Shown in pieces: positions 43,256-52,126 of a stretch of 64,000 bases of DNA. Origin of the DNA: Caenispirillum bisanense (lineage in GTDB: Bacteria > Pseudomonadota > Alphaproteobacteria > Rhodospirillales > Rhodospirillaceae); NCBI RefSeq assembly GCF_039523075.1, contig NZ_BAAAEP010000001.1, positions 186,001 through 250,000 of the forward strand, in the 5' to 3' direction. How positions within the stretch are numbered: position 1 is the stretch's first letter; each line of letters starts with the position of its first letter. A program made the position numbers and the translations under genes. The notes beneath the pieces are model-generated. The model was given only the letters and a program-made list of their open reading frames with translations, was not told where the DNA came from and made no database searches.

Positions 43256-44674
43256 ATGCAGGTTACTGAAACCCACGCCGAGGGCCTGAAGCACGATTTC
43301 AAGGTGGTCGTGCCCGCTGCCGATCTTGCTGCCAAGAGCGAAGCCCGCCTGAAGGAGCTGAGCACCCAGGTGAAGATGCCGGGCTTCCGCCCCGGCAAGG
43401 TGCCGCTGAGCCTGGTCAAGAAGCGCTACGGCCAGTCCGTGCTGGGCGAAGTGGTTGAGCAGTCGGTGCAGGAAGCCGCCGAGAAGGCCATCACCGAGAA
43501 CAACCTGCGTCCGGCCATGCAGCCGAAGATCGATCTGCAGTCGTTCGACGAGAACGCCGACCTGGAATTCACCCTGTCGGTGGAAGTGCTGCCGGAAATC
43601 ACCCCGGTCGACTTCTCCACCGTCGAGCTGACCCGCCCGAAGGCCGACGTCGCCGACCAGGAGATCGAAGACGCGCTGAAGCGCATCGCCGAGAGCCAGA
43701 AGGTCAACGAAGCCGTCACCTCCAAGACCCGCAAGGCGAAGGAGGGCGATGCCGTCCTCATCGACTTCGTGGGCAAGAAGGACGGCGAGGAGTTCCCCGG
43801 CGGCAAGGCCGAGGGCTACGAGCTGGAACTGGGCTCGGGCACCTTCATCCCCGGCTTCGAGGAGCAGGTGGTCGGTCTGAAGGCCGGTGAGCAGAAGACC
43901 ATCACCGTCACCTTCCCGGAAGAATACCCGGCCGAGAACCTGAAGGGCGCCGAAGTCACCTTCGACGTCACCGTCCACGAGATCCGCGAGCCGAAGGTGC
44001 CGGAGATCGACGACGAGCTGGCCAAGAAGGTCGGCCTGGACGACCTGGAGGCGCTGAAGACCGCCATCCGCGAGCAGATCCAGCGCGAGTACGACAACGT
44101 CAGCCGCCAGAAGGTCAAGCGCGAGCTGCTGGACAAGCTGGCCGACGGCCACGACTTCCCGGTGCCCCCGTCCATGGTCGACATGGAATTCGACGGCATC
44201 TGGAAGCAGGTCGAGCAGGCCAAGGAAAAGGGCCAGCTGGACCCCGAGGACGAAGGCAAGTCCGACGACGAGCTGAAGGCCGACTACCGCAAGCTGGCCG
44301 AGCGTCGCGTGCGCCTGGGCCTGCTGCTGTCCGACGTCGGTCAGAAGAACGAGGTGCAGGTCACTCAGGAAGACCTGAACCGCGCCATCATGGCCGAAGC
44401 CGCGCGCTTCCCCGGCCAGGAACAGGCCGTGTTCAGCTACTTCATGAACAACCGCGGCGCCATCGACCAGCTGCGCGCCCCGATCTATGAAGACAAGGTC
44501 GTCGACTTCATCATCGAAAAGGCGAAGGTCGAGGACAAGACCGTCTCCGTCGACGAGCTGATGAAGCAGGACGACGCCGACGCCGAGGGCGAGGGCGAAA
44601 AGCCGGCCAAGGCGAAGAAGTCGGGCGCCAAGAAGGCCAAGAAGGCCGAGGCCGCCGAGGGCGACGCCGAGTGA
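43256..44674 (+). CDS. tig: trigger factor
   Basis: 472-residue ribosome-bound chaperone and prolyl isomerase. The N-terminal ribosome-binding domain contains MPGFRPGKVPLSLVKKRYG (the GFRxGKxP signature). The FKBP domain is about residues 160-245 (EGDAVLIDFVGKKDGEEFPGG). The helical C-terminal arms end in a low-complexity Lys/Ala/Glu tail of about 30 residues. It heads the order tig-clpP-clpX-lon, standard in proteobacteria. The ribosome site is weak (GAGA). Confidence 0.97.
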   Translation: MQVTETHAEGLKHDFKVVVPAADLAAKSEARLKELSTQVKMPGFRPGKVPLSLVKKRYGQSVLGEVVEQSVQEAAEKAITENNLRPAMQPKIDLQSFDENADLEFTLSVEVLPEITPVDFSTVELTRPKADVADQEIEDALKRIAESQKVNEAVTSKTRKAKEGDAVLIDFVGKKDGEEFPGGKAEGYELELGSGTFIPGFEEQVVGLKAGEQKTITVTFPEEYPAENLKGAEVTFDVTVHEIREPKVPEIDDELAKKVGLDDLEALKTAIREQIQREYDNVSRQKVKRELLDKLADGHDFPVPPSMVDMEFDGIWKQVEQAKEKGQLDPEDEGKSDDELKADYRKLAERRVRLGLLLSDVGQKNEVQVTQEDLNRAIMAEAARFPGQEQAVFSYFMNNRGAIDQLRAPIYEDKVVDFIIEKAKVEDKTVSVDELMKQDDADAEGEGEKPAKAKKSGAKKAKKAEAAEGDAE

Positions 44675-44712
44675 TGACGGGCGGGCCCTTCGTCCGTGCC
44701 GCATTCTGATGT

Positions 44713-44747
44713 CGGGGCGGCGGCTTTCCGGCCGCCGCCCCGATTGC
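44713..44747 (+). terminator. terminator-like hairpin between tig and clpP
   Basis: A 12-bp perfect GC stem (44713-44724 with 44731-44742) with a 6-nt loop; the following T-run is short, so it may only attenuate read-through into clpP. Confidence 0.6.
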
Positions 44748-44796
44748 ATTTCGACCGCGTCCCCCGCATATCGGGGAACCACAGGAACAGGACTGG

Positions 44797-45444
44797 ATGC
44801 AGCCCATGTACGAACGTGATCCGATCGAGGTCTACAACAACTACCTGGTTCCGATGGTGGTCGAGCAGACCAACCGCGGCGAACGCTCCTACGACATCTA
44901 TTCGCGCCTGCTGAAGGAGCGCATCATCTTCCTCACCGGTCAGGTGCAGGATAACGTGTCGGCGCTCATCTGCGCCCAGCTGCTGTTCCTGGAAGCCGAG
45001 AACCCCTCCAAGGACATCGCCTTCTACATCAACTCGCCGGGCGGCGTGGTGACCTCGGGCCTCGCCATGTACGACACCATGCAGTACATCCGCTGCGACG
45101 TCTCCACCATGGTGATCGGCCAGGCGGCGTCCATGGGCTCGCTGCTGCTCACCGGCGGCGCCAAGGACAAGCGGTTCTCGCTGCCCAACTCGCGCATCAT
45201 GGTCCACCAGCCGTCCGGCGGCTTCCAGGGCCAGGCGGCGGACATCGAGATCCACGCCCGCGAGATCCTCTCCATCCGCGACCGCCTGAACAAGATCTAC
45301 GTCAAGCACACCGGCCAGCCGCTGGAAGAGATCGAGCGCGCCATGGAGCGCGACAAGTTCATGACGCCGGAAGAGGCCAAGGCCTTCGGTCTGATCGACA
45401 CGGTGGTCATGAGCCGCGAGTCCGACAACCAGCCGGCCCGCTGA
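44797..45444 (+). CDS. clpP: ATP-dependent Clp protease proteolytic subunit
   Basis: 215-residue serine peptidase that forms the 14-mer chamber used by ClpX. The catalytic triad: Ser112 in GQAASMGSLLL, His137 in IMVHQPSGG, and Asp near 186 in the ERDKFMTPEEAKAFGLID block. The first residues before YDIYSRLL are the usual self-cleaved propeptide. clpX follows after a terminator and a 378-nt gap. Confidence 0.98.
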   Translation: MQPMYERDPIEVYNNYLVPMVVEQTNRGERSYDIYSRLLKERIIFLTGQVQDNVSALICAQLLFLEAENPSKDIAFYINSPGGVVTSGLAMYDTMQYIRCDVSTMVIGQAASMGSLLLTGGAKDKRFSLPNSRIMVHQPSGGFQGQAADIEIHAREILSIRDRLNKIYVKHTGQPLEEIERAMERDKFMTPEEAKAFGLIDTVVMSRESDNQPAR

Positions 45445-45822
45445 GGCCCGGCGCCGGATGATCCGGCGGCCGTCGTGCATGAAAAGGGACGCGGCCGCCG
45501 CCGCGTCCCTTGATCTTTTGGCGGCGGTGCCCTACCTCCGCTGCCGGTCGTGGCGCTGCCGCCGCGGCCTCGTCCTGCCCATCCGCCCCGCCGGGGCTCG
45601 CCGCCCGAGCGGGCGAGAGCGCCGCCGGCGCCTTGCGGGGCCTGTGCCGCCGCCCCATTTTGCGGAAACGATGTCCGATCCGTTACGCACCGGCTGGCGT
45701 AGAGGTTTTAGGCATTGTCCTGCGGCAGATGGTCCGGCTAACATGATTCCGAAGCGGGCCGGCCGGCCGCGAACTGATGACGGCGCACCGGCGGTGCCGG
45801 CCGCGCACGGAGTGGAGACACG
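45445..45822 (+). other. intergenic region clpP-clpX
   Basis: 378 nt without a gene. A strong hairpin follows clpP; the rest is GC-rich sequence with no recognisable ORF, repeat or operator. A GGAG ribosome site precedes clpX. Confidence 0.5.
45484..45518 (+). terminator. Rho-independent terminator of clpP
   Basis: An 11-bp stem AAGGGACGCGG/CCGCGTCCCTT (45484-45494 with 45501-45511) followed by TGATCTTTT. Confidence 0.75.
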
Positions 45823-47094
45823 ATGACCAAGTCCTCTGGCGGCGATTCATCCAAGAACACCCTGTATTGCTCGTTCTGCGGGAAGAGCCAGCACGAGGTG
45901 CGCAAGCTCATCGCCGGGCCGACGGTGTTCATCTGCGATGAATGCGTGGAACTGTGCATGGACATCATCCGCGAGGAGAACAAGAGCAATCTTGTCCGCT
46001 CCCGCGATGGCGTCCCGTCCCCCCGCGACATCATGGCCGTCCTGGACGACTATGTGATCGGCCAGGCACACGCCAAGCGGGTGCTGTCGGTGGCGGTGCA
46101 TAACCACTACAAGCGGCTGCAGCACGGCGGGGCCAAGGGCAACGAGGTCGAGATCGCCAAGTCGAACATCCTGCTGGTCGGCCCGACGGGCTGCGGCAAG
46201 ACGCTGCTGGCGCAGACCCTCGCCCGCATCCTCGACGTGCCCTTCACCATGGCCGACGCCACCACGCTGACCGAAGCCGGCTACGTGGGCGAGGATGTGG
46301 AGAACATCATCCTCAAGCTGCTGCAGGCCGCCGACTACAACGTGGAGCGGGCGCAGCGCGGCATCGTCTACATCGACGAGATCGACAAGATCAGCCGCAA
46401 GTCCGACAACCCCTCCATCACCCGCGACGTGTCGGGCGAGGGCGTGCAGCAGGCCCTGCTGAAGATCATGGAAGGCACGGTCGCCAGCGTGCCCCCGCAG
46501 GGCGGCCGCAAGCACCCGCAGCAGGAATTCCTGCAGGTCGACACCACCAACATCCTGTTCATCTGCGGCGGCGCCTTCGCCGGCCTGGAAAAGATCATCT
46601 CCGGCCGCGGCAAGGGCACCTCCATCGGCTTCGGCGCCACCGTGCGTGACCCCGAGCAGCGCCGTACCGGCGAGATCCTGCGCGAGGTGGAGCCGGAAGA
46701 CCTGCTGAAGTACGGCCTCATCCCGGAATTCGTCGGCCGCCTGCCGGTGATCGCCACCCTGGACGACCTGGACGAGCCGGCGCTGATCGAGATCCTCACC
46801 AAGCCGAAGAACGCCCTGGTCAAGCAGTACCAGAAGCTGTTCGACATGGAGAGCACCAAGCTCACCCTCACCGACGACGCCCTGGCGGCCATTGCCCAGA
46901 AGGCCATCGCCCGCAAGACCGGCGCCCGCGGCCTGCGTTCCATCATGGAAGGCATGCTGCTCGACACCATGTTCGACCTGCCGGGCATGGAAGGCGTGGA
47001 AGAGGTGGTGGTCAACCGCGAGGTCGCCGAGAGCCGGGCGAAACCGCTGTACATATACTCGGACCGCTCCGAGGAGGTCGGGACGGGCGCCTGA
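45823..47094 (+). CDS. clpX: ATP-dependent Clp protease ATP-binding subunit ClpX
   Basis: 423-residue AAA+ unfoldase. The N-terminal zinc-binding dimer domain shows YCSFCGKSQHEVRKLI and FICDECVELC. Walker A is VGPTGCGKTLLAQ, Walker B IVYIDEIDKI, the substrate-gripping loop GYVGEDVE, and the ClpP-docking IGF-type loop IGFGA. It delivers tagged proteins to ClpP. A short stem overlapping the stop codon (47085-47102) may act as a weak terminator before lon. Confidence 0.98.
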   Translation: MTKSSGGDSSKNTLYCSFCGKSQHEVRKLIAGPTVFICDECVELCMDIIREENKSNLVRSRDGVPSPRDIMAVLDDYVIGQAHAKRVLSVAVHNHYKRLQHGGAKGNEVEIAKSNILLVGPTGCGKTLLAQTLARILDVPFTMADATTLTEAGYVGEDVENIILKLLQAADYNVERAQRGIVYIDEIDKISRKSDNPSITRDVSGEGVQQALLKIMEGTVASVPPQGGRKHPQQEFLQVDTTNILFICGGAFAGLEKIISGRGKGTSIGFGATVRDPEQRRTGEILREVEPEDLLKYGLIPEFVGRLPVIATLDDLDEPALIEILTKPKNALVKQYQKLFDMESTKLTLTDDALAAIAQKAIARKTGARGLRSIMEGMLLDTMFDLPGMEGVEEVVVNREVAESRAKPLYIYSDRSEEVGTGA

Positions 47095-47256
47095 GGGCGC
47101 CCTTTCCACCTCAGCCCGACCGATCCGCCGGTGCGTCGCCGCCGCCGGACATCCTCGGGACTTCACCCTAGCCGTCCGCTTTGGAGCCTCCCATATCAGG
47201 GCCAAAGCCGATCAACCTGGCGGTGCGTTTGACGGCCGCCAAGCTACAAGAGGGAC

Positions 47257-49665
47257 ATGATCGTGGAGACTGGTCGCGGAGACATCCTCCCTGTCCTCCC
47301 GCTGCGTGACATCGTTGTCTTCCCGCACATGATCGTGCCGCTGTTCGTCGGCCGCGAGAAGTCGGTGAAGGCGCTTGAAGATGTCATGGCCGAGGACAAG
47401 CAGATCCTGCTGGTGGCGCAGAAGAACGCTGCCCAGGACAACCCCGAGTCCGACGACATCTACACCGTCGGCACCGTCTCGACCGTGCTGCAGCTGCTGA
47501 AGCTGCCCGACGACACCGTCAAGGTGCTGGTGGAAGGCGGCCAGCGCGCGCGCATCGTGCGCTACACCGACAACGCCGACTTCTTCCAGGCCGAGGTGGA
47601 GCTGCTCGACGACGAACACCAGGACAACCAGGAGCTTGAGGCGCTGTCCCGCTCCGTGGTCGGCCAGTTCGAGCAGTACATCAAGCTGAACAAGAAGATC
47701 CCGCCCGAGGTGCTGGTGTCGATCAACCAGATCGACGATGCCGCCAAGCTGGCCGATACGGTCGCCTCGCACCTGGCGCTGAAGATCGCCGACAAGCAGG
47801 AACTGCTGGAGACCACCGCCATCGCCGACCGGCTGGAGCGCGTCTACGGCTTCATGGAAAGCGAGATCGGCGTCCTGCAGGTCGAGAAGAAGATCCGCAA
47901 CCGCGTCAAGCGGCAGATGGAGAAGACCCAGCGCGAGTACTATCTGAACGAGCAGCTGAAGGCCATTCAGAAGGAACTCGGCGAGGGCGAGGAAGGCCGC
48001 GACGAAGCCTCGGAGATCGAGGAGCGGATCAACAACACCAAGCTGTCGAAGGAAGCCAAGGAAAAGGCCATGGGCGAGCTGAAGAAGCTGCGCTCCATGA
48101 GCCCCATGTCGGCGGAAGCGACGGTGGTGCGCAACTATCTCGACTGGCTGCTGTCGATCCCCTGGCAGACCAAGACGCGCGTCAACTACGACCTGAAGCG
48201 CGCCAAGAAGGTGCTGGACGACGATCACTTCGGCCTGGAGAAGGTGAAGGAGCGCATTCTTGAGTATCTGGCGGTGCAGCAGCGCACCAAGAAGCTGAAG
48301 GGGCCGATCCTGTGCCTCGTCGGCCCGCCGGGTGTGGGCAAGACGTCGCTCGGCCAGTCCATCGCCAAGGCGACGGGCCGCAACTTCGTGCGCGTGTCGC
48401 TCGGCGGCGTGCGCGACGAAAGCGAGATCCGCGGCCACCGGCGCACCTACATCGGCTCCATGCCCGGCAAGGTCATCCAGGGCATGAAGAAGGCGAAGTC
48501 GTCCAACCCGTTCTTCCTGCTCGACGAGATCGACAAGCTGGGCGCCGACTGGCGCGGCGACCCGTCCTCGGCGCTGCTGGAGGTGCTGGACCCGGCGCAG
48601 AACTCCACCTTCAACGACCATTACCTGGAGGTCGATTACGACCTGTCGGACGTGATGTTCGTCACCACGGCCAACACCCTGCGCATGCCGCAGCCGCTGA
48701 TGGACCGTATGGAGATCATCCGCCTGTCCGGCTACACCGAGGACGAGAAGGTCGAGATCGCCCGCCGCCACCTGATCCCCAAGCAGATGGAAGCGCACGG
48801 CCTGAAGAAGGCGGAATTCGCCATCAGCGAGGACGCGCTGCGCGATCTGGTGCGCTACTACACGCGCGAGGCCGGGGTCCGCAATCTGGAACGCGAGCTG
48901 GCGAACCTCGCCCGCAAGTCGACCAAGACGCTGGTGGAAAAGTCCATCAAGCAGGTGTCCATCACCCGCCGCAACCTGGCGAAATACGCCGGCGTGCGCC
49001 GCTACCGCTACGGCGAGGCGGAGCGCGAGGATCTGGTGGGCGTGACCACCGGCCTGGCGTGGACCGAGGTGGGCGGCGAGCTGCTGTCCATCGAGGCCGT
49101 CACCCTGCCGGGCAAGGGCAACTTCATGCTCACCGGCCAGCTGGGCGACGTGATGAAGGAGTCAATCCAGGCGGCGCGCTCCTACGTGCGCTCGCGCTCG
49201 GTCAGCTTCGGCATCAAGCCGACCATGTTCGAGAAGCGGGACATCCACGTCCACGTGCCGGAAGGCGCCACGCCCAAGGATGGTCCGTCGGCCGGCGTTG
49301 CCATGTGCACCTCCATCGTGTCGGCGCTGACCGGCAATGCGGTGCGCAAGGATGTCGCCATGACCGGCGAGATCACCCTGCGCGGCCGCGTGCTGCCCAT
49401 CGGCGGCCTGAAGGAGAAGCTGCTGGCGGCCCTGCGCGGCGGCATCAAGCGGGTGCTCATCCCGCGCGACAACGAGAAGGATCTGGCCGAGATCCCGGAC
49501 AACGTGAAGCGCGGCCTGAAGATCATTCCGGTGTCCACGGTGGACGAGGTGCTGCTGCACGCCCTGGTGAAGGAACTGACGCCCATCGAGTGGCAGGAAC
49601 CTTCCGACGAGGACGTGCCGGCGGTGAAGTCGGCCGACGGCGGCGACGCGGTGGTCACCCACTGA
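47257..49665 (+). CDS. lon: ATP-dependent endopeptidase Lon
   Basis: 802 residues. Substrate-recognition N-domain (LPVLPLRDIVVFPHMIVPLF), AAA+ domain with Walker A LVGPPGVGKTSLGQS and Walker B FFLLDEIDKLG, and the C-terminal protease domain with the Ser678-Lys721 dyad (KDGPSAGVAM and PIGGLKEKLLAA), at the same spacing as in E. coli Lon. Quality-control and regulatory proteolysis. AGAGGG precedes the ATG by four nt. Confidence 0.98.
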   Translation: MIVETGRGDILPVLPLRDIVVFPHMIVPLFVGREKSVKALEDVMAEDKQILLVAQKNAAQDNPESDDIYTVGTVSTVLQLLKLPDDTVKVLVEGGQRARIVRYTDNADFFQAEVELLDDEHQDNQELEALSRSVVGQFEQYIKLNKKIPPEVLVSINQIDDAAKLADTVASHLALKIADKQELLETTAIADRLERVYGFMESEIGVLQVEKKIRNRVKRQMEKTQREYYLNEQLKAIQKELGEGEEGRDEASEIEERINNTKLSKEAKEKAMGELKKLRSMSPMSAEATVVRNYLDWLLSIPWQTKTRVNYDLKRAKKVLDDDHFGLEKVKERILEYLAVQQRTKKLKGPILCLVGPPGVGKTSLGQSIAKATGRNFVRVSLGGVRDESEIRGHRRTYIGSMPGKVIQGMKKAKSSNPFFLLDEIDKLGADWRGDPSSALLEVLDPAQNSTFNDHYLEVDYDLSDVMFVTTANTLRMPQPLMDRMEIIRLSGYTEDEKVEIARRHLIPKQMEAHGLKKAEFAISEDALRDLVRYYTREAGVRNLERELANLARKSTKTLVEKSIKQVSITRRNLAKYAGVRRYRYGEAEREDLVGVTTGLAWTEVGGELLSIEAVTLPGKGNFMLTGQLGDVMKESIQAARSYVRSRSVSFGIKPTMFEKRDIHVHVPEGATPKDGPSAGVAMCTSIVSALTGNAVRKDVAMTGEITLRGRVLPIGGLKEKLLAALRGGIKRVLIPRDNEKDLAEIPDNVKRGLKIIPVSTVDEVLLHALVKELTPIEWQEPSDEDVPAVKSADGGDAVVTH

Positions 49666-49691
49666 CGTCCGCCCTGCCGGCGAAAGCGATG

Positions 49692-49726
49692 CGAAGGCGG
49701 TCCCGCGGGGCCGCCTTCGTCTTTTT
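49692..49726 (+). terminator. Rho-independent terminator of lon
   Basis: A 9-bp stem CGAAGGCGG/CCGCCTTCG (49692-49700 with 49711-49719) followed by TCTTTTT. Confidence 0.8.
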
Positions 49727-50037
49727 CGGGGGGTGCCGGACGGAGGGGGACAGTCGACAGGCGGGGGAGGGGAGGCTCTCTACTTGCTGTCGTCTGCTTT
49801 CGGAATTGTCTAAAAGTTGCTCTAAAGGGGGAGCTATTCTCGCGATGGAACGCGAAATGCCCCTCTGTCAAGCTGGGATATGAGCCGGAAAGGCGCGAAA
49901 AACTGGGGAAAACCGCGGTTTCCCGATTGACGGACGCGAAATGCCGGCCTTACACTCCCCCCCGATAAATCAACGGTCACCGTTGCCTTTGATTGCACCC
50001 AGATTTTGTCTTTGCTTTTAGCAGAGGGGGCCCTCAA
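49727..50037 (+). other. regulatory region upstream of hupB
   Basis: About 310 nt, visibly AT-richer than most of the window, with no ORF. It contains a 12-nt direct repeat ACGCGAAATGCC (49850-49861 and 49934-49945), the second copy lying inside the promoter spacer, and a long 5' leader of roughly 75 nt before hupB. Confidence 0.5.
49927..49955 (+). promoter_or_regulatory. sigma-70-like promoter of hupB
   Basis: TTGACG at 49927-49932, a 17-nt spacer, and TTACAC at 49950-49955. The direct-repeat copy at 49934 occupies the spacer, so a protein binding there would compete with RNA polymerase. Confidence 0.6.
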
Positions 50038-50313
50038 GTGAACAAGAACGATCTCGTTGCCGCCGTTGCCGATGCCAGCGGCCTGTCCAAGGCTGATGCC
50101 GGCAAGGCCGTCGATGGCGTGTTCAACGCCATCACCGAGGCCCTGAAGAAGGGCGACGAAGTGCGCCTGGTGGGCTTCGGCACCTTCGCCGTGGCCGAGC
50201 GCGCCGCCAGCGAGGGCCGCAACCCCCGCACCGGCGAGACCATCAAGATCCCGGCCTCCAAGCAGCCGAAGTTCAAGGCTGGCAAGGGCCTGAAGGATTC
50301 CGTCAACGGCTGA
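50038..50313 (+). CDS. hupB: nucleoid-associated protein HU
   Basis: 91-residue HU-family protein. The start is GTG 50038 with AGAGGGGG upstream, giving MNKNDLVAAVADASGLS, the canonical HU N-terminus. VGFGTFAVAERAASEGRNPRTG spans the beta-arm entry, ending in the DNA-intercalating RNPRTGE loop. KPKF-type ending QPKFKAGKGLKDSVN. It bends and compacts DNA; placement directly after lon is the common proteobacterial order. Confidence 0.98.
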   Translation: MNKNDLVAAVADASGLSKADAGKAVDGVFNAITEALKKGDEVRLVGFGTFAVAERAASEGRNPRTGETIKIPASKQPKFKAGKGLKDSVNG

Positions 50314-50337
50314 TCGGCCGCCAGACGAAGTATTACG

Positions 50338-50370
50338 GAATGCCGGCCGCAGGGCCGGCATTCTTGTTTT
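50338..50370 (+). terminator. Rho-independent terminator of hupB
   Basis: An 11-bp stem GAATGCCGGCC/GGCCGGCATTC (50338-50348 with 50353-50363), 4-nt loop, then TTGTTTT. Confidence 0.88.
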
Positions 50371-50380
50371 GAACGAATAC

Positions 50381-50410
50381 TTGACAGACCCGGCGCCCCG
50401 CCTGTCATAT
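50381..50410 (+). promoter_or_regulatory. promoter of tRNA-Val
   Basis: A perfect -35 TTGACA at 50381-50386 and TCATAT at 50405-50410 with 18-nt spacing, 47 nt before the tRNA. Confidence 0.6.
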
Positions 50411-50457
50411 GAGGCACGCGCCGTCCATGGTCCCGGGCCGGTCGCACCGGACGGAAT

Positions 50458-50533
50458 GGGCGATTAGCTCAGCTGGTAGAGCATCTCGTTTACACCGAGA
50501 GGGTCGGCGGTTCGATCCCGTCATCGCCCACCA
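50458..50533 (+). tRNA. tRNA-Val (anticodon UAC)
   Basis: 76 nt. The acceptor stem GGGCGAT pairs with ATCGCCC, the anticodon loop TTTACAC reads TAC, and the T-arm contains GGTTCGATCCC. Encoded CCA at 50531-50533. Confidence 0.98.
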
Positions 50534-50594
50534 TTCCCTCCCCGGCAGCGGCGCCGTTTTTCGGGCGTCGCGGCCCGACCGCGAGGACGCCGCC

Positions 50595-51290
50595 ATGACC
50601 GATACCGCCTCCGCTTCCGACACCGCGTTCATCACCGAGTGCCTGCGCCGGACCGAGCTGTACCGCTGGTTCGCCGGGCTGCTGTCGTGCCGCCTGGACC
50701 CGGCGCTGCTGTCGGCCTACCGCAAGGGGCCGGGGCGGGCGGTGCTGGACAACCTGGCGGCCGAGCCGGCCCTGCGGCCGGGGGCGGCGCGCATGGAAGC
50801 GGCGCTGGACGTGGCCCGCGATGACGGCGCGCTGGCGCGGGCGCTTGGCGCCGACTTCTCCGCCCTGTTCGAGAACGGCCGCGTCTCGCCCCGCGCCTCC
50901 GACTGGCTGCCCGAGGCCGAGGCTGCGGCAGAGGGCGACGGCGGCGACAGCGACGGCGATGCCAACGGCACCGCCGCCCTCATCGGTGACCGCGACCACG
51001 TGGCGGTGCTGCTCGACCTCATGGCGCAGCTGGTGGAGGCGGGGCTGGACGACTGGCGGGCCGCCGGCGGCATCCCCACCGGCGCCGCCATGGCCGCCAG
51101 CTGGCGGCGTCAGGCGCGGTTCCTCGACCGCCATCTGCTGTCGTGGCTGCCGGCCTTCCGCGATGCCTGCGGCGAGCACGACCGCGACGGCTTCTACGCC
51201 GGTGCGGCCATGCTGCTGACCTCCTACGTGCTGCTCGACCGGGCGCTGGTGGCGGAGGCGGAGGCCGCCTGCGCCGCGGCGGCTCCCTGA
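50595..51290 (+). CDS. TorD/DmsD-family molybdoenzyme chaperone
   Basis: 231 residues from ATG 50595. The all-helical TorD-like pattern is visible: ELYRWFAGLLSCRLDPALL at the N-terminus and the family signature region DHVAVLLDLMAQLVEAG and RQARFLDRHLLSWLPAF (FxxxHLxxWxPxF). Between them lies an acidic, glycine/aspartate-rich linker. Such chaperones hold the Tat signal of a molybdoenzyme until the cofactor is inserted. No molybdopterin oxidoreductase or its membrane subunit is in the window, so the client is elsewhere. Confidence 0.82.
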   Translation: MTDTASASDTAFITECLRRTELYRWFAGLLSCRLDPALLSAYRKGPGRAVLDNLAAEPALRPGAARMEAALDVARDDGALARALGADFSALFENGRVSPRASDWLPEAEAAAEGDGGDSDGDANGTAALIGDRDHVAVLLDLMAQLVEAGLDDWRAAGGIPTGAAMAASWRRQARFLDRHLLSWLPAFRDACGEHDRDGFYAGAAMLLTSYVLLDRALVAEAEAACAAAAP

Positions 51291-51405
51291 CGGAAGTCAG
51301 GGGTGGCCCCTCCCGGAGGCCCTATCGGCTTCCCGCCAGATTGACCGCTGCGGTGCTGCGGCACCACACTGGGCAGGATGCGCATCAGGCCCAGGAGGTG
51401 GCGTC

Positions 51406-51666
51406 ATGCTGGGAGTTGTGATCGCCGTCAATGCCCGCCGCAGGCTCATGCTGGTGGAGGTCGACAGCGGCTACTGCAGCCTGCTGACCGATTGCGAGGA
51501 AGCGGCCCGGCCCGGCGTGGTGCTGGAAGGGCTGCTGGACCGGCCGGGCATTGAAACCGTCCGCAACATCAACACCGGCGGCATCTTCTCCGCCCGCGTG
51601 GAGGTGGCCAACCTGCCGCGGCGGGCGGCGCTGCTGCATCTGGTCGCCAGCGGCCGGCCGTCGTGA
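51406..51666 (+). CDS. small hypothetical protein (86 aa)
   Basis: 86 residues from ATG 51406 with a GGAGG ribosome site. The sequence alternates like a small beta domain (MLGVVIAVNARRRLMLVEVDSG) and contains two cysteines (GYCSLLTDCEEA) and a C-terminal helix (RRAALLHLVASG). It lies 115 nt behind the TorD-like gene, possibly in one transcript, and converges on frdD. I do not recognise a family. Confidence 0.6.
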   Translation: MLGVVIAVNARRRLMLVEVDSGYCSLLTDCEEAARPGVVLEGLLDRPGIETVRNINTGGIFSARVEVANLPRRAALLHLVASGRPS

Positions 51667-51772
51667 CGGCGGCGGCTCCCGTGTCGACGGCGGAGTGACC
51701 CTGGCTGGGTGACGCCGGCGGGCCGGGACGGCGCCGTGGCGGCACCATCCCGCACCCTCTCCGGCCCCAGGC

Positions 51773-52123
51773 TCAGATGCTCAGCAGGGTGACCAGCGCC
51801 CACACGGTGCCGATGCCGGCGAGGCCGTAGCACACCACCACCGCCAGCCCCTTGTTGTGGATGCCGAGGTCGTGCAGCGTGACGCGCATGCGATGGCCGA
51901 AGTGCCACAGGAACAGCGTCAGCACCCCGAACAGCACCAGCTTGCCGAACCAGTTGCCGGCGAAGGCCTGCATGCGGTCGTAGGAGAAGGCCTCCGGCCC
52001 GAACACGCCGAGCGGCAGCAGGAAGCCGGTCAGCAGGATCATCACCGGCGCCAGGAAGGCGGCGACGGTGCCGCCGGCGGCGAACAGGCCCCAGAAGATG
52101 GGCTTGGACTTGGATCGCGCCAT
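51773..52123 (-). CDS. frdD: fumarate reductase subunit D (membrane anchor)
   Basis: 116-residue, three-helix anchor. FWGLFAAGGTVAAFLAPVMI and LHDLGIHNKGLAVV follow E. coli FrdD closely (FWGLFGAGG, APVMILL, MHDLKIH). It has no heme ligands of the SdhC/SdhD type. With FrdC it binds menaquinol or rhodoquinol and passes electrons to FrdB. Last gene of frdABCD, separated from frdC by 3 nt. Confidence 0.93.
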   Translation of the reverse strand: MARSKSKPIFWGLFAAGGTVAAFLAPVMILLTGFLLPLGVFGPEAFSYDRMQAFAGNWFGKLVLFGVLTLFLWHFGHRMRVTLHDLGIHNKGLAVVVCYGLAGIGTVWALVTLLSI

Positions 52124-52126
52124 GGC

